From NCBI GenBank assembly GCA_032719365.1, contig CM064862.1, forward strand, positions 88,028,503-88,092,502: 64,000 nucleotides of DNA. The letters run 5' to 3'. Of this stretch, positions 21,225-33,800 are shown one piece after another. The stretch is from Prinsepia uniflora. Its lineage: Eukaryota > Streptophyta > Magnoliopsida > Rosales > Rosaceae. Within the stretch, counting starts at the first letter, position 1. Each line of letters opens with the position of its first letter. The notes under the pieces were generated by a model. The model saw only the letters and a list, made by a program, of their open reading frames with translations. It was not told where the DNA came from and made no database searches. A program made the position numbers and the translations under genes.

Positions 21225-21680
21225 CAACCATGAGTATGTTGTGTTTTGTGTAGGATGGAAAAACATCCAAGTTATTACATTATGGTTGGGTTTGCCATTT
21301 GAGCTTTCCAACTTGGTAACTTATGAATCCTCTGTTTTATGTGTGTTTATATACGTTCTTGCCTTCGTTTCTCGTTTGTTTTTTGTTTGAAAATGCTTAG
21401 GCCCCACTTTGTAGTACTTTGATGTGTTTGAGGTCGTCCATGGAAACTTAAAGCTTAAATCTTTTTAAATTGAACCCTTCTGCTTTACACGTCATTATCC
21501 TATTTAGCATTTTTGTAATTATTTGTTTATGCCGTAAGCACAGTTTGTGGTAATGGTCTTCATTATGAGCAAACATGTTTCTAACTTTTACCCCACAAAT
21601 AAATGCCAAGTATTTGAGGGTTTGGCGTCTACATGTGATGTGGCACGAAAAACACTTGACCATCAAGAAATCATATAATC
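21225..21680. other. 3' flank of the methyltransferase-like gene
   Basis: T-rich spacer without recognisable features; it ends where the direct repeat at 21681 starts. Confidence 0.4.
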
Positions 21681-21733
21681 ACTCTCGTATGATGTCTCAC
21701 AGTACCAATGGATGGTTCAAGCGCTTAGGGATT
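21681..21733 (+). repeat. Direct repeat, left copy, flanking the mitochondrial insert
   Basis: 53 bp, repeated at 21916-21970 with two base changes (CACAGTACC/CACAGGACC and GCGCTTAGG/GCGCGTAGG) and a CT slippage at the left edge. The copies sit exactly on either side of the rRNA fragment. Confidence 0.9.
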
Positions 21734-21915
21734 GTTTCCCCCTCGACTTTGGATCTTAGCACCCAAAAGTCTGTCTATACAAACGATCTAGGCTTGTATT
21801 CGGAATTTCCCTGGAGTTGGTAAGGCGAAATGAGGCCACCCTAGCTCATTGAGTGCTCTACCCCGCGCCATCGACATCATACGCTCTACTGAAATAGATT
21901 TCGCGGAAAACCAGC
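21734..21915 (-). pseudogene. rrn26: Mitochondrial 26S rRNA fragment (NUMT)
   Basis: The minus strand reads, in order, GCTGGTTTTCCGCGAAATC, GGGGTAGAGCACT, GGTGGCCTCATTTCGCCTTA, CCGAATACAAGCC, GGGTGCTAAGATCCAAAGTC and GGGGGAAAC. This is the order of landmarks in domain II of large-subunit rRNA (bacterial GGGGGTAGAGCACTG ... CGAATACC ... GGGTGCTAACGTCC ... GAGGGAAACAACCC). The variable parts fit plant mitochondrial 26S rRNA and not the plastid 23S rRNA. Only about 180 bp is present, so it is a dead copy of organelle DNA in the nucleus. Confidence 0.85.
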
Positions 21916-21970
21916 ACTCTCTCGTATGATGTCTCACAGGACCAATGGATGGTTCAAGCGCGTAGGGATT
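21916..21970 (+). repeat. Direct repeat, right copy, flanking the mitochondrial insert
   Basis: Second copy of 21681-21733, directly after the rRNA fragment. It is best read as a long target duplication made when broken ends were filled in (inference). Confidence 0.88.
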
Positions 21971-22685
21971 TTATTCTATGTATCAACGGTTAAGATTTAA
22001 CAAATATATAAGATATCATTGACTATTCCTGCGTTATGGACTTCAAAATTCAAATGTACCAGCGATAAGGATAGCTCACAAGCGGCGGCTCATCTTAGTA
22101 CTGTGGTTGATATAATATTGAAAGTGATAGTGAAAGAGGATCTGGAGCACTAAAGTGATTTTAGCACCGATTATTTAGCCATATTAAGTACAGTGATACG
22201 CACAAACAATAAAATAGTAGAAGCACAGTACCCCAAGATGAGCAGGAAGATGCCGCCAACAAAAAAGTTGATGGTGAAGCTTTTGTTGTTTTGCAAAATT
22301 TGCGTGGAACAACTGAATCCAAAGTGCCTAATTTAGTAATTTTGGCCATCACACCTAAGCTTCACGACGATGATTATTTGCATTATTCTTTTTTGAAAGA
22401 AATATACAACAGCATAAGCAAATATCAATAATACACTAAACCAAACATAATGTAGAAAGATGTATATATTTACACACTTCGAATGCGTGTAAAAAGCATA
22501 TAGTAACATATTTTCTGGTGCAACACAGCATGTTACACTTCATACAGCATATAATTTGCCTTTTTGATTCATTGAAAACCAAAGTGAGCAATCAAATTAA
22601 AGTGCAGAAGGAAAAGAGGGGTGGTGGGCTGAGTTAGGTTGCCATTAACTATACAGAATGCTAGTAGTGGCAGAACACTTTCCTC
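21971..22685. other. Spacer and 3' region of the RING ligase gene
   Basis: 22226-22432 holds an open stretch of about 65 codons without an ATG, rich in D/E/K (PQDEQEDAANKK...) and ending in TAA. It could be an old exon, but I do not recognise it. The rest is AT-rich and probably includes the 3' UTR of the minus-strand gene ending at 22686. Confidence 0.35.
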
Positions 22686-25250
22686 TCATTCCTCCGGGCC
22701 ATTGTTGACCTTTATCTCCAAAAGCCTCTCAACTGGTTGTCGACAAATCGGGCAGCGGTTTGTCTGGAATCTCAAAACCTTGGCGCAACCACTACACATG
22801 CACTGCATCAAGAAAGGAAATTCAACTAACGATCAGTCAAGAAGAATTTAGTACGTAATTTACATTCGGTTTGAGTACATTTCATTAGTTTTCTTGCAAC
22901 AAACTTTCTCAACTCAGCTTATTCTACTTGAATTTGCAACAAATGACAAACAGAAAAAGAGGTAAGTACGATTACCATGTGTCTGCATGGAAGAACAGTT
23001 GTATCCCGAGGTTCAGACAGGCAAATGACGCATTCTTTTCCAGGGTCATTCCCGTCTAAGTCACCCTCAACTGAATTACCAATGCCATATATCTCCTGTA
23101 GTTCGTACCTCATCCCATTCACCCAAAGAATTTGCTTGACAACCCTAACCTGGAATTCACCTTTCTCCTTCTCAAAGATAGCCTGAGTTATCTGGGAGTT
23201 CGTTGATACATATACAGGGGCTCCCTCCGATTCATCCTGGTTAGGAGGGGATGCCTCTGCCTTCACAGCTACTGGATAGACATCCAAGTCGGTCACTTTC
23301 ATCAACTCTGCCTCTTCAAATGTTGAGAAATCAATTCCAGTTCCAGAAGGCTGCCTGAACTTCTGGCCCAACCCTTCTTCAAAATGTACCGTCACAGGTG
23401 GAAGAAGGTTGGACTTCATTGGTGTGAGGTTACAGTCCTCTCCTTCTTTAGCAAAGAAGGTAATGGTGATGCTGTTTCACATATAAATACATTGAAAATA
23501 ATCTGGATTAAATAATGTTATACAACGTAAAAAAAGAGGCAAGGCGAACATGTTCTAGAGAAACAATTTAATAATAGAGCCATGCCCTCCAACAGTTATG
23601 AGTGTAATGCAAATGAATTATTTACACCTTGGCCTCTTTATATATAAGATGCCACTTCTGTATTTGCACATGGAAAATCTCATAGCCATGGTCTTTGAGT
23701 ATGATCCGTGATGCATAAATATCATTCAATGTGAATCTCAATCAAATCAAAATTCTACAGCGTAATTTAAATTCCAAAAATACGCCAATATGACAGATCA
23801 AATGAAAACATATCCGAGATCAATTTCTTCTATCTCATCTCCACTGAAACTGAATTGAGAGGTCCTCACATAAGCACCCAGCATCTTATATGGCCTAAAT
23901 TAGCATTTTGAACTCCCTCACTGATCAACTACGCTCCTTATAAAAGAGTTCCATACATCATCTTTGCGAACAAATAATGATGACAAAAACAAATAAATTA
24001 TTGTCACCATCCACACTATTGTCCCATCTGAGACTCCTGCCCTTTCACTTGGGTCCCAAAAGAAAATACTTATACCACATGAATCTGTTTGATAAATGAA
24101 TACTTAATTCTACATTGATAATCAACAAAAAGAGAAGAAGGCAATCATATAACACAAAGTTTGATACTGCCCATGGAATTATATATTGTGCCTTTTACCT
24201 ACTTCATCTACCACAATCACCACTGTAAGACTCTTAGTTCAAATCCCCGCAAGATTCAAATATGTTGAATTTCAACCCATTTGACTCTTTAGTGGGGGGA
24301 AAGGTCCAGAAACCCACATGCTAAGATACTGTTGGAAACAACATAAAATTTGGCTCAATTTCAGAAACCTCAAGATTTTGGGAACAAATAAGAATTGAGA
24401 AACCAATAAACTGACTCATCCGTTCACCATAAGTAACAATACAACACTTTGGTCTCACCATCCGTCCTTAATAAACCATTTTCCAGAAGAAATGCAACTA
24501 GATCAGTATCGTAGCTACAATGACAACCACTAAGGAGCGTGATTAACCTTATGTTCTTTAAAAAAACTTTGATTCCCATGATGATTGTCTACTGACTCCT
24601 CCTAAATCTAGCAATCCACTATCCAATCTATAACTAGTTTTCCCTCAAAACTGCTACTTTTCCAAATTCACACAATAAAACAGGAACAATTCATTTAGCA
24701 TTTAATACATAATCGATAAAAAAAAATAACTAAAAAAGGAAACTTTAAGCTCAAGACAAAAGCTTTAAGTTTTGCTGTACCTCCCAGCAACGGTGGCATC
24801 GAAAGTAAAAGAGATAAGGAAGCTTCCAGGATTTTCCTCATCGGGCTCCACCTTCAGAGACTCTTTTTTCAGATTCACATCGTTCCTTATAGTCACCGCC
24901 TTCTGATGCTCAACATACGGCGTCGGAGCCTGCATTACAGGACCGCACCGGTACCGGCCCCCGGCCCAATTCGGATGGGCCGGGTCCATGTGAGGGTGGG
25001 GCGAGCGATGGTGGTGATCGAACGGAGCAGGCAAAGGCATGGGCGGCGGCGGGTAGTAGCCCGGGTACTGATAGTACTGTGGTGGGTTTGGGTTCGGGTA
25101 CTGAGACGGGTACGGAGTCGCGGCCGCGAATACGTATCGGTTTGGGGAGATTTCAGGTTGAGGTGGGGCCGGAGGCGGGGGGGACGGGTGGCTTTGGCGG
25201 GCACCGTGTCTCCGGCGTCCACCGCCGCCTCTGCTCCCACTGTTTCCCAT
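22686..25250 (-). CDS. LOG2/LUL-type RING-HC E3 ubiquitin ligase, three exons
   Basis: Exons: 25250-24781, 23471-22976 and 22802-22686. All introns are GT-AG and join to 1,083 nt, 360 residues, close to Arabidopsis LOG2 and its LUL paralogues. MGNSGS fits N-myristoylation, so membrane attachment is likely. Residues 10-100 are Pro/Tyr/His-rich. The family core starts at HQKAVTIRNDVNLKKE and continues through SFTFDA, GLGQKF and QILWVNGMRYELQEIYGI. The RING is C304-x2-C307, C319-x-H321, C325-x2-C328, C339-x2-C342, with all eight ligands present; exon 3 begins inside it (C323). LOG2 ubiquitinates GDU1 and affects amino-acid export and ABA or drought responses in Arabidopsis. Which of LOG2 or LUL1-4 is the ortholog cannot be decided here. 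Reading through intron 1 would give a false tail (YSKT). Confidence 0.93.
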
Positions 25251-25450
25251 GATGGGTTTGATGTTGTTTTAAATTTTTCCGGAGGATTTTCTTGAGAAAC
25301 AAACAGATTAGGCTTGAAAACCTTATCAGTTGTTGTCAGTCAGGTTTAGAAACAAGATGTGAAAGCTTGGAACTTAGTTTCTGTGCGTTGCGTTGCGCTT
25401 CTGCGAAGTGAGAGAGAAATTTGGATAGTAACAGACGAGTCGTAATTTTA
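25251..25450 (-). promoter_or_regulatory. 5' leader and proximal promoter of the RING ligase gene
   Basis: Region upstream of ATG 25250. It holds a T/C-rich leader on the minus strand and AT-rich sequence beyond 25440. No TATA element stands out. Confidence 0.35.
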
Positions 25451-28429
25451 AATTTAAAAAAATTAGAAAAACCAATAACAAAAAATAATTCATAATAATA
25501 GAGGAAAAGGACTTGCGTTGAAAATTAAAAAAAAATAAAAAATACAGATAATGATTCGGTGTAAATTGTAGTTATTTTTCAAACGAGAAATTTCGGATTC
25601 GATTTTTTATTAACAGATTGTAATATTAATTTAAAATTTTTAATTATCTCGTTTCACTCTCACTTATTATTTAATTGGGTTTATTTATAAATTATAATCA
25701 AATTGATTTAATTTTTAAATTATCATTTTAAGATTATTTATGTAAATAATAAATAAATATAGGGTTGTTTATTATATATGTTAATTATGAATAATTTATC
25801 ATGAATATTTTAATAATTAATAATATATTTTATTTATTTAATACATAAAAATAAGTAAATAATTACAATTTTTTTTAAAGATGAAATTTAATTATCGTCC
25901 TATAACAATAACGAAGGATAAATGAATATAATAGTAAGTAAAATGAGGGTGGTGAGAAATGAGATGAATGAATAATAATAAAAGTTCCGGAAAAAAAAAT
26001 AATAATAAAAGAAAAAGGAGGAGGAATCTTGGTTTGTTAATGGGTGGGTGGTAATGGGGTTGCGTAAAGCTCCACCATGAGTCCATGACTGATGACCCCA
26101 TTCACCATTCACAGCTGATGATGAGAATTGCGACTACAAAACTACAAAGAGTTTGTGCCCAACAGCTCAACCTGACACCTTTTTCTTTCTTTCGTTACTT
26201 AAAAAATAAAAATTTATAATCAGTTAATTAATCACATATTAATCGCCCATATCCATCATTAGATATTTAGATTATGAGTTAGTTTCATATGGGTCCATGC
26301 AAATATGACTTTTTTTTTTTTTTTTTCTCCTGGCTCTTAAGGCACTACCATTTGAGAATGTTCTATAAATTCTCCCATATCCGCATAATCTCAATTAGTT
26401 TCCCACAATATATAAGAATGAAAATCATAATCAATGAGAAACTAGTTTTTGGGCAAGATGTTTCCAAAGTTCATCTGCTTGTTAAGAAACAAACTCTAAA
26501 GATATATGCATTCATCGCACTCAGTGTTAATTGGTATCAACAAGTTGAGTTTGATTATTCATTGGTTGTATGTGTTTAAATTAATTATGTAATTTGATTA
26601 CCTATTTCAATAAGTAATTGTTGATTAAGAGTATGCATATGAAAAAGCTTGTACTTTCAGTCCCTAATCATGCTTGCAATCTATGTATATACATACTGTA
26701 AGTATGCATATGAGAATTTAAATTCGTACCCCAGAAAAAATAAAATAAAAACTTCTTAGATCGTTATAGAGAACGGTTATATGATCAAAAACTTTCAATT
26801 CATACGTATGATTTCTATGTCCATATGTATGCATACTAGAAGTACCAAAAGAATGCTATACATATTAGATTTGTAGATTGGATCATATTTAAAAATGGTT
26901 CCCTTTTTTTTTCTTTCAAAGTTTTATAGAGAACGATTATGTATATAAAAGAAAAATTTATTTATATACGATACTCTATCATCATTTGTTTGAGAAGTGA
27001 GAAGCACAATCTGATTTTGTAATAAGATAAGTATTTTGGGAAGGAAAGTTGTGCAACTTATGGCAATGTTATTTTGAATTAAAATAGCAATGTGATTGCA
27101 ATAAAGGAAATAATGAAGCAATGAACTTTATCATTATTCATGAGTTTTGGTAGAGAGAAAAAGAATAAAGTTGGGTTGAGGATATGACTCATTTTGGTTG
27201 CCTACTTCCCAATTGCCATTAATATATGGAGGCAAGTGAATGGTGATTGGCTTTTTTCTATACAATTATAAATAAAAAAAATCACTACATTCATTGTATG
27301 TTATGTTGTATGAAAGAAGAAGATGGATTAATCGTGAAGTTTTCGATTCTCATAAAAAAATAAAATTAAAAAGATTAAACGTTGTTCATGAATAACTTAA
27401 TCTTTACTTTCAACTTAGGCAAATTTAGAAAAATTAAATTTATTAAATCCACTTAGATATTCAAGTTTTAATCCGAAAACACCTAAAAATATGCTATTAG
27501 TTAAAGGAGTTTCCATTTGGAAATGCTACTATAAAAATGGCTAGAAATACGACTATAAGAGTTTAAAACTCGTTGTTTTGTGATTACGAAAAAACTGTAC
27601 ACTCGAACGAGAATTATGTCCGAGAAATTTTGGGGTACTTACCAAAATATTGGGAGACCTAGAAACATTTTGTTTTTCCCAACACAACAAAAAGTGCTTC
27701 TCCGATTAACATAAAGCGTTTCAAGCATCTTAAATTATTCTTAACATAAAGAGATACAAAAATAATTAAAAAAATATATATAAAGTGTGAGAGGTGGATT
27801 AACTACTCACGTACTTCCTCCACTAAATGTGTTTATCCTTCACATTTTTAATTAAAAAAAATATAACTTTACTATTTTAAATCTAATTTAATAAATTCTG
27901 ATTTTTTAAATTATTAAATAACGGTATCCTTATCCTAATATTTTTTTTATGAAACTTATAACATCAAGGCAGATGGGCATAGCAATATTATTCAAATAAA
28001 CTATACGAGAAAAAGTAAAGTAGTTGAAATTTTATATTTTTTGTGGGCAAGGTTGAATGTGGTTCCCAGTTTACAAAGCAACTGGGCAGTCAAGTGTGTT
28101 GATTCCCCGGTGACCTCCGACAACAGATTTTTTTCAGCGATGCATTGCATTTTGCATTCCACATGATCCGCATATATCTGTATAATATTATATATTATTA
28201 GAATGTCATGCATGTTGAATTGGATTATGATATTTTAACCAAACACATACATGATCTTTGTATGATATAATATCTCTCTCTGTTCATCCGCTGACATTTC
28301 AATATTTCAACGTGTTGACACCATGTGAGCATTTTGATGGCAGCTTCTGGATTCGTTCTTATTTCAATGCTAATTTCTTTAATTATTGGTGAGATATGGA
28401 TATTATTTGTTGGCAACTCCCTGAAGATC
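25451..28429. other. AT-rich intergenic spacer
   Basis: About 3 kb of AT-rich DNA with a T17 run at about 26311, A/T homopolymers and short low-complexity frames. I see no gene, RNA gene or complete element. Confidence 0.5.
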
Positions 28430-28903
28430 ATTTTGTTTAGCTTAATTTTGATGATTTAGTTGTTTAAAATGGTATGATAGCCTCTAGTTATGTTATTCGG
28501 GATGGTTGAGGTTTTCCCATCTTTGCCGTTCCTAAAAATATTAGCTCTACTGACATCTTATCGGTGGAAGCTCACTCTCTAGTGGATGGTCTCAAGAAAG
28601 CTCTCACCCTCAGCTTGCATAATCTCCAAATCGAAGGTGATTCTAAGATCCTCATTGATGCTGTGAACGACTCCATTAAGGACCTTTCTTTTGGCTTTGA
28701 ACACATTTCCTTTAAATATGTTTTCAGATAAGCTAATTTTGTCGCTGATGCTTTCGCTAAGTTGGGCTATAATTGTCTTGATAGCCTTTTTTGGGAGGTC
28801 TCTCTCTCGGTTATTGCACGTGGAGTATGGTTATTTGACTTTGCTAGATGAGGCTATTCTCGTGGTTTCACTTTTTAATTTTTCTTTAGCATAAAAAAAA
28901 AAA
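28430..28903 (+). pseudogene. LINE 3' end: RNase H-like domain with poly(A) tail
   Basis: A broken frame carries RVT_3-type RNase H features: STDILSVEAHSLVDGL, ALTLSLHNLQIEGDSK with its conserved E-x-D-S, then after one stop NFVADAFAKLG. Stops and at least one frameshift interrupt it. An A12 run at 28892-28903 closes it, as expected for a 5'-truncated LINE copy. The Tat element at 28909 starts a few bases after this tail. Confidence 0.75.
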
Positions 28904-28908
28904 CACAT

Positions 28909-29398
28909 TAATACCATATCAGACCAAACTCACAAGCCCGTATGGCTAAAACCCAAACTTCTAACATGGGTCGAGACCACACAATACACAACCCTAACAA
29001 TGGGCCAAAAACGAGATGACATATGGAAGCACATGGAAGCATCTCCATCCTCGATCTGCATGCCACGTATCAACACGTAAACTAATGAGTATTTGTCCCA
29101 CATCGAAACTATCAGAAATGAATACCTTACTCACCCGTATATAAGGAGTGCACATTTCCCAATAAAGGTAACTAATACTCACTATTCACTATTACTCTAC
29201 CAAATTTACCGTTTACTGTTTCCTATTACAAAAAAACTTACTGAATTGAACGTCAAAGAACTTTAGGCTGGCACCACACTGGTACCCGTACTAACAGAAG
29301 ACCCATGACTCTTCTTAATCCACATGTCACGAGGAGGAACACGTATCACACGGTGATTGGACAACGAGTAATCAACAATTGGAACATTTCGTGCTTCA
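28909..29398 (+). repeat. 5' LTR of element G
   Basis: Aligns along its length with 47732-48211. Its start is mutated (TAATACC against TGACACC). It has a TATA box, GTATATAAGG, at 29138-29147, and a small duplication of ATGGAAGCA at about 29024-29040. Confidence 0.87.
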
Positions 29399-29401
29399 AT
29401 A

Positions 29402-29422
29402 GTTTGGCGTCGTATGTGGGAA
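29402..29422 (+). other. Primer-binding region of element G
   Basis: TTTGGCGTCGTATGTGGGAA follows the LTR end. It is a mutated form of the TTGGCGCCGTCTGTGGGAA sequence found at this place in Tat-type elements. Confidence 0.75.
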
Positions 29423-30896
29423 ACTGACTAAGTCTGTCCACTCTCCACCGAGCTGAGCATACATTCGTTCGATAGCAACCATGCAAGGCGACAAGGACCT
29501 CGGCTGTGACGACCCGGAAATTCGAAAAAGGAAAAATTGGAAAGAAATGACAATTTTGCCCTTGGTTATGGGGGCAAAAGTTGACTTTTTGATCGGGACC
29601 TTGTTTGGACTTTCCGGAAGGACCATTGGATAGGTCTCGGGACGCTGAATCCATAGACAGACGGCATGCGTCAATCGGAGGTCGGATGTGAAAGTTATGG
29701 GTCTAAGAAGGTTATGGGCATTTTCGTAATTCGAAGCCCAAGGGCATTTTGGTCAACTGTCTCTTATGGGGTTAAAATTTTCCTTTTGTGGGTTTTGATG
29801 AATCACCCACTAATGACTCAGATATGTTATTACGTGACACATGTCACTTGTAAAGATTGAATTAGTGGTCGTGGGTGTGTGTGTTGTGCAATTAAAGGTT
29901 TAAGAGAGAAACAAGGGCGGAAATGATCGTTCAAATCCCAAAATTGAGAGACTTCGAGAGGAAGAACGAGAAGGATGGAGAGAATTGATTCAAGTGAAAG
30001 ACTTAGGAGCCTGGGATAGAAAGGAAAAGACGAGGGAGTGAGAGGAAGAAAAACTGAAACCCAAAATCCATGAAATTCGAATTTCTTAAATTTCGAATTT
30101 GAAACCAGGGACCACTTGACCTTGAATTCAGTTTTCTGGGATTGAGGCGAGTCGAACCCAATTAAACTCCCAGGAAACTTCCTGATGCATCAATTGAAAG
30201 AAAATAATGAGAATTTATGGAGATTGATGGATGAACAGTGTTCGGTGTTCTTCGAATTCGAGTTCAAATCGAATGGATAGAGGTAAGTTCGAATGTAATT
30301 GAGTTTACAGATCCTTAATTAAGCCTATTTCGATGCAAATGGACGTTTGAATTGTTGAAAAAGATGTCGAATTGATGGAGAACGAAACGGGTCACGTCGC
30401 GGGTCGCAGGGATCTATTTGCAGGACAGTCGGGTGAGGACGATGCACTGTAGCATCACTATGCATGGCGCATGGGTTTCACGCGCAGCCACTCCCGGCGG
30501 TGTGAGAGGGTGTGTGGGCACGATTTCCGAGGTAAGGTCAACATTACTTTTGTTCTATGTAATGTAACGAACATTTTAGCGTTGGTTTCGAGTCAATCGG
30601 ACACCGTTTCGATATTGTTTCGAGAGTCCAAAGGCTTATGTTATGTTTTAAATTAATATTTAATTCTCTGAAAATTATGGGAAATTAATATGATGTTAAT
30701 TAAGTCACGAGTGACCCTTAATGATGATTTTGGGCAGGACTTGGAATTCCTAGAAGGTACCGGAAATTACAGAAACGCGTGCAGCTTGAAAAGCGAGCTG
30801 TATGGACGGTGTGTGAGTGGAGTTTGTTTTTTAAACTGTTATGCATGCATAGTTAAATGTTTAACATGATTGATTGCATGATTTGAATTGCAATGA

Positions 30897-33800
30897 TGTC
30901 AGGACCCACCCCTAATCCCCCGGGATTAAGGGCTAAATCCCGATCCCGTCTAATTTACGCATGACACGAAGGCTAAACTGACGTCCAACCTCCATGTGAC
31001 ACGTAAGTCGGACAAGGGATTCTCGATTCGACCGCCTAACAGCAACCGACGTTCCCAGGGTGTGCTGAATCTATTGTGGATCGCGGGTGTGATGTCTCCA
31101 TCTCTCTCGATCAACATGCCGCAACAACCTGGAGGGTATCGAAAACACGAAAAGACTGTGAGTGGACAAAAATAAAGAATAAGTTTAAAAAAAGTTAACA
31201 GAAAACACAATTACATTTATACCCTCCGTTTCAAAAACCAGTCCATGCATATCAAAGGTATGTCATAAAACTATGTACGAAAACCAAACACATTTTCCTT
31301 TTTCTCAAATCCCGGGCCTCAGCCCAAACCCATCGAAAACCATTATTGAAAAGCATACCACATTTTCGTTCATCGAACCTGCTGGATCTATCCGAGTCTT
31401 TAAACTCCCGAGTCTTTAAACTCAATCCAGGCCTCAATATAATCCGAGTCTTTAAACTTAACAGGCCTACAGGGGAAAATATCAGTATATCCGAGTCTTT
31501 AAACTCAATCCGAGTCTTTAAACCCAATCCGGGCCCGTCCCCCGTCAATCATAATCCGGGTCTTTAAACCCAATAACCAGATCCAGCAAATCCAATCCAA
31601 AACCGTTTGAAAACCTTTTTCTATTTTCGAATCCGAATCCGCAATCTCATCAGGATCCCCAATCCAAACCCAGAACTCATATCCATCTCCTTTTCCAGAT
31701 TCGAGTTCGCAACCATCATTCCGTAAGCTAGCATCCGGAATAACCATTCCGAACCCAAACCTGAAAATCCATTTCAAGTTCCAAACCGAATTCTGAATCG
31801 TCATTCGGAAATCCGATTCCAAAACCCGAAATCCTCTTTCTCAAAACCACTTTTCTGAACTGGGCCTCTAAGCCCGAAAAAACTTTTCAAATTCCTTTTA
31901 CTTTCTTTGAATTCAAATCGGATTTCAAATCCCGAAATCAAATCATTAAAATCAGGTTCAAATCACAATATCCATCAACTTATCGTAAAACGTGAATTTC
32001 CGTAATTTCCTCGAAAAACGTGCAAAAACCATAAACCATCACAATCATAAATCAAATCATATAATCAAGTATAGAAAACATATAAAAACATATATGCATG
32101 CATCAAGAGTTAGAAAGCGAAGTCCACTCACAAACCATTCCGACGTCGCCTCGATACGCGCGCACTTCCACCGTTTCCGACCATTCCGCTATCCTCGGCT
32201 TTTCCGAACCTATCCAAAGCCCATAACGAGGTTACTAACTACTTCACAAAAGTCCTACTCAAGTCCCATAATTTTCCCGAACTTCTAAGCGTACTTTAAA
32301 CGGAAACCCTAAACCTTCGATCCCGCATAACTAACCGGAAACAACGTCCGATTGTCCCGAAACTTATCCCAAAAGATTCGTTCAATGATTAGACCAAAAC
32401 CTATGTTGTAAGTTTCCCCAGAAAAGCCACCACGCGCCGCCCACAGTGGCTACACGTGGGCCTCACGCGCCTGCACTGTTCATCGTCTTCAACCTCCATT
32501 CTCCCGGTTCAGACCGGCTCAGTCAAACCGTATAACGACCCGTCTCGAAATTCGAGATTAGATTACTGACTAATCATGATTAGCAGGGTTAATCAGTGAT
32601 TAGTTGGGTGAACTCGGACGAACGGTGCAAAATAACCGTTTTGCCCCTAGTCGTGGGTAAAACGTTGACTTTTAATTCGGACGGTCAAATGGACTTTGAC
32701 CAATGACCGTGACGTATTTTGGGACGTCACGAGTTCATAAACAGGTGGCATGTTCAATTCCGACGTTTGTGGTGAAAGTTATGACGTTCGGAAGTCCAAG
32801 GGCGTTTTCGTAATTTGGATGAAATAAGGGGAAATGTTGACTTTTTGATCGGGAGGTTCGATGGCCGAGGGCCAAAGACCGTTAGGTAGGTCTCGATGCC
32901 CTGAATACAAAGAAAAGTGGCACGAGTCGAACAGACATCGGGTGACCAAGTTACGGGTCACGGAAGTTGAAGGGCATTATGGTAATTATTGCAATGAGGG
33001 AAAAATGGTAATTTGGGCCGTGTACTGTTCATTCACGGTGGAAACAGAGTCTGAGTGCCCATGTCGTGAGTGCCCTGTTCCATTGGATTGTTTAATCATG
33101 TTAGTGGTTGATTAGTTTAAGGATTCTGAGGTGGTGGCATGTGCTGATGCAAAACCCAAAGCACGGGCAAGGATTAAACAATGGCATTTCTGGGCTGTGC
33201 GGGAAACCATCTGTGCAGTGACCAGAATGTCTTCCCACGGGTGTTGGGGTCTTTTGTGATCATCAGAGAGCTGGAAGGGTGATGGGGTTCATTCCAACTG
33301 AAGAGGGGTGTGAGATAGCATAGAGATGGGCTACTTATGTCTGAACTGAAAAACAGAGTGATGGGAATTGTGGGCAATCGATCGTCCCTTCGTGTGTGTG
33401 AGTTCTGTGAGGCTTTGTGATCAAGGGTGAGTGATCGGGCAGCCTGGTGAGTGAGTTTGAGTGAGAATTGTGTGAGGGAAGCCTCTGTGTGTGAGTGAGT
33501 TCTTAGAAGTGATCAAGTTGATCCAATTAGGTTTGTGGGGAGGCTAGGACGGCTCTGGGAACCCAGCAGAATGCGGCGGCGAGCACGGTGGCGGACGGCA
33601 AGCAGGTAAATTCTCATCTCCCTCTAAGTACTCTGTTTTGCCGGTTGGTTCAAACGTAAAGTCGTGAGGCTTGGGAATGATTTGAAGGGTTCTGTTAGTT
33701 CTATTAGACTCATTAGGTTCCTAGGAACCTTATGGTTGTGAAGCTGTGACGGGGGGAAACTCTGGTGCCCGGGAATCGAAACAGGGTATTGGATGGGTTT

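Noticed and set aside
21734..21915. Plastid 23S rRNA origin for the rRNA fragment
   Set aside because: The variable part (GGTGGCCTCATTTCGCCTTA) fits plant mitochondrial 26S rRNA and not the plastid sequence as I know it.
22235..22432. Open stretch of about 65 codons, D/E/K-rich
   Set aside because: No ATG, no splice sites I could pair, and no recognised family.
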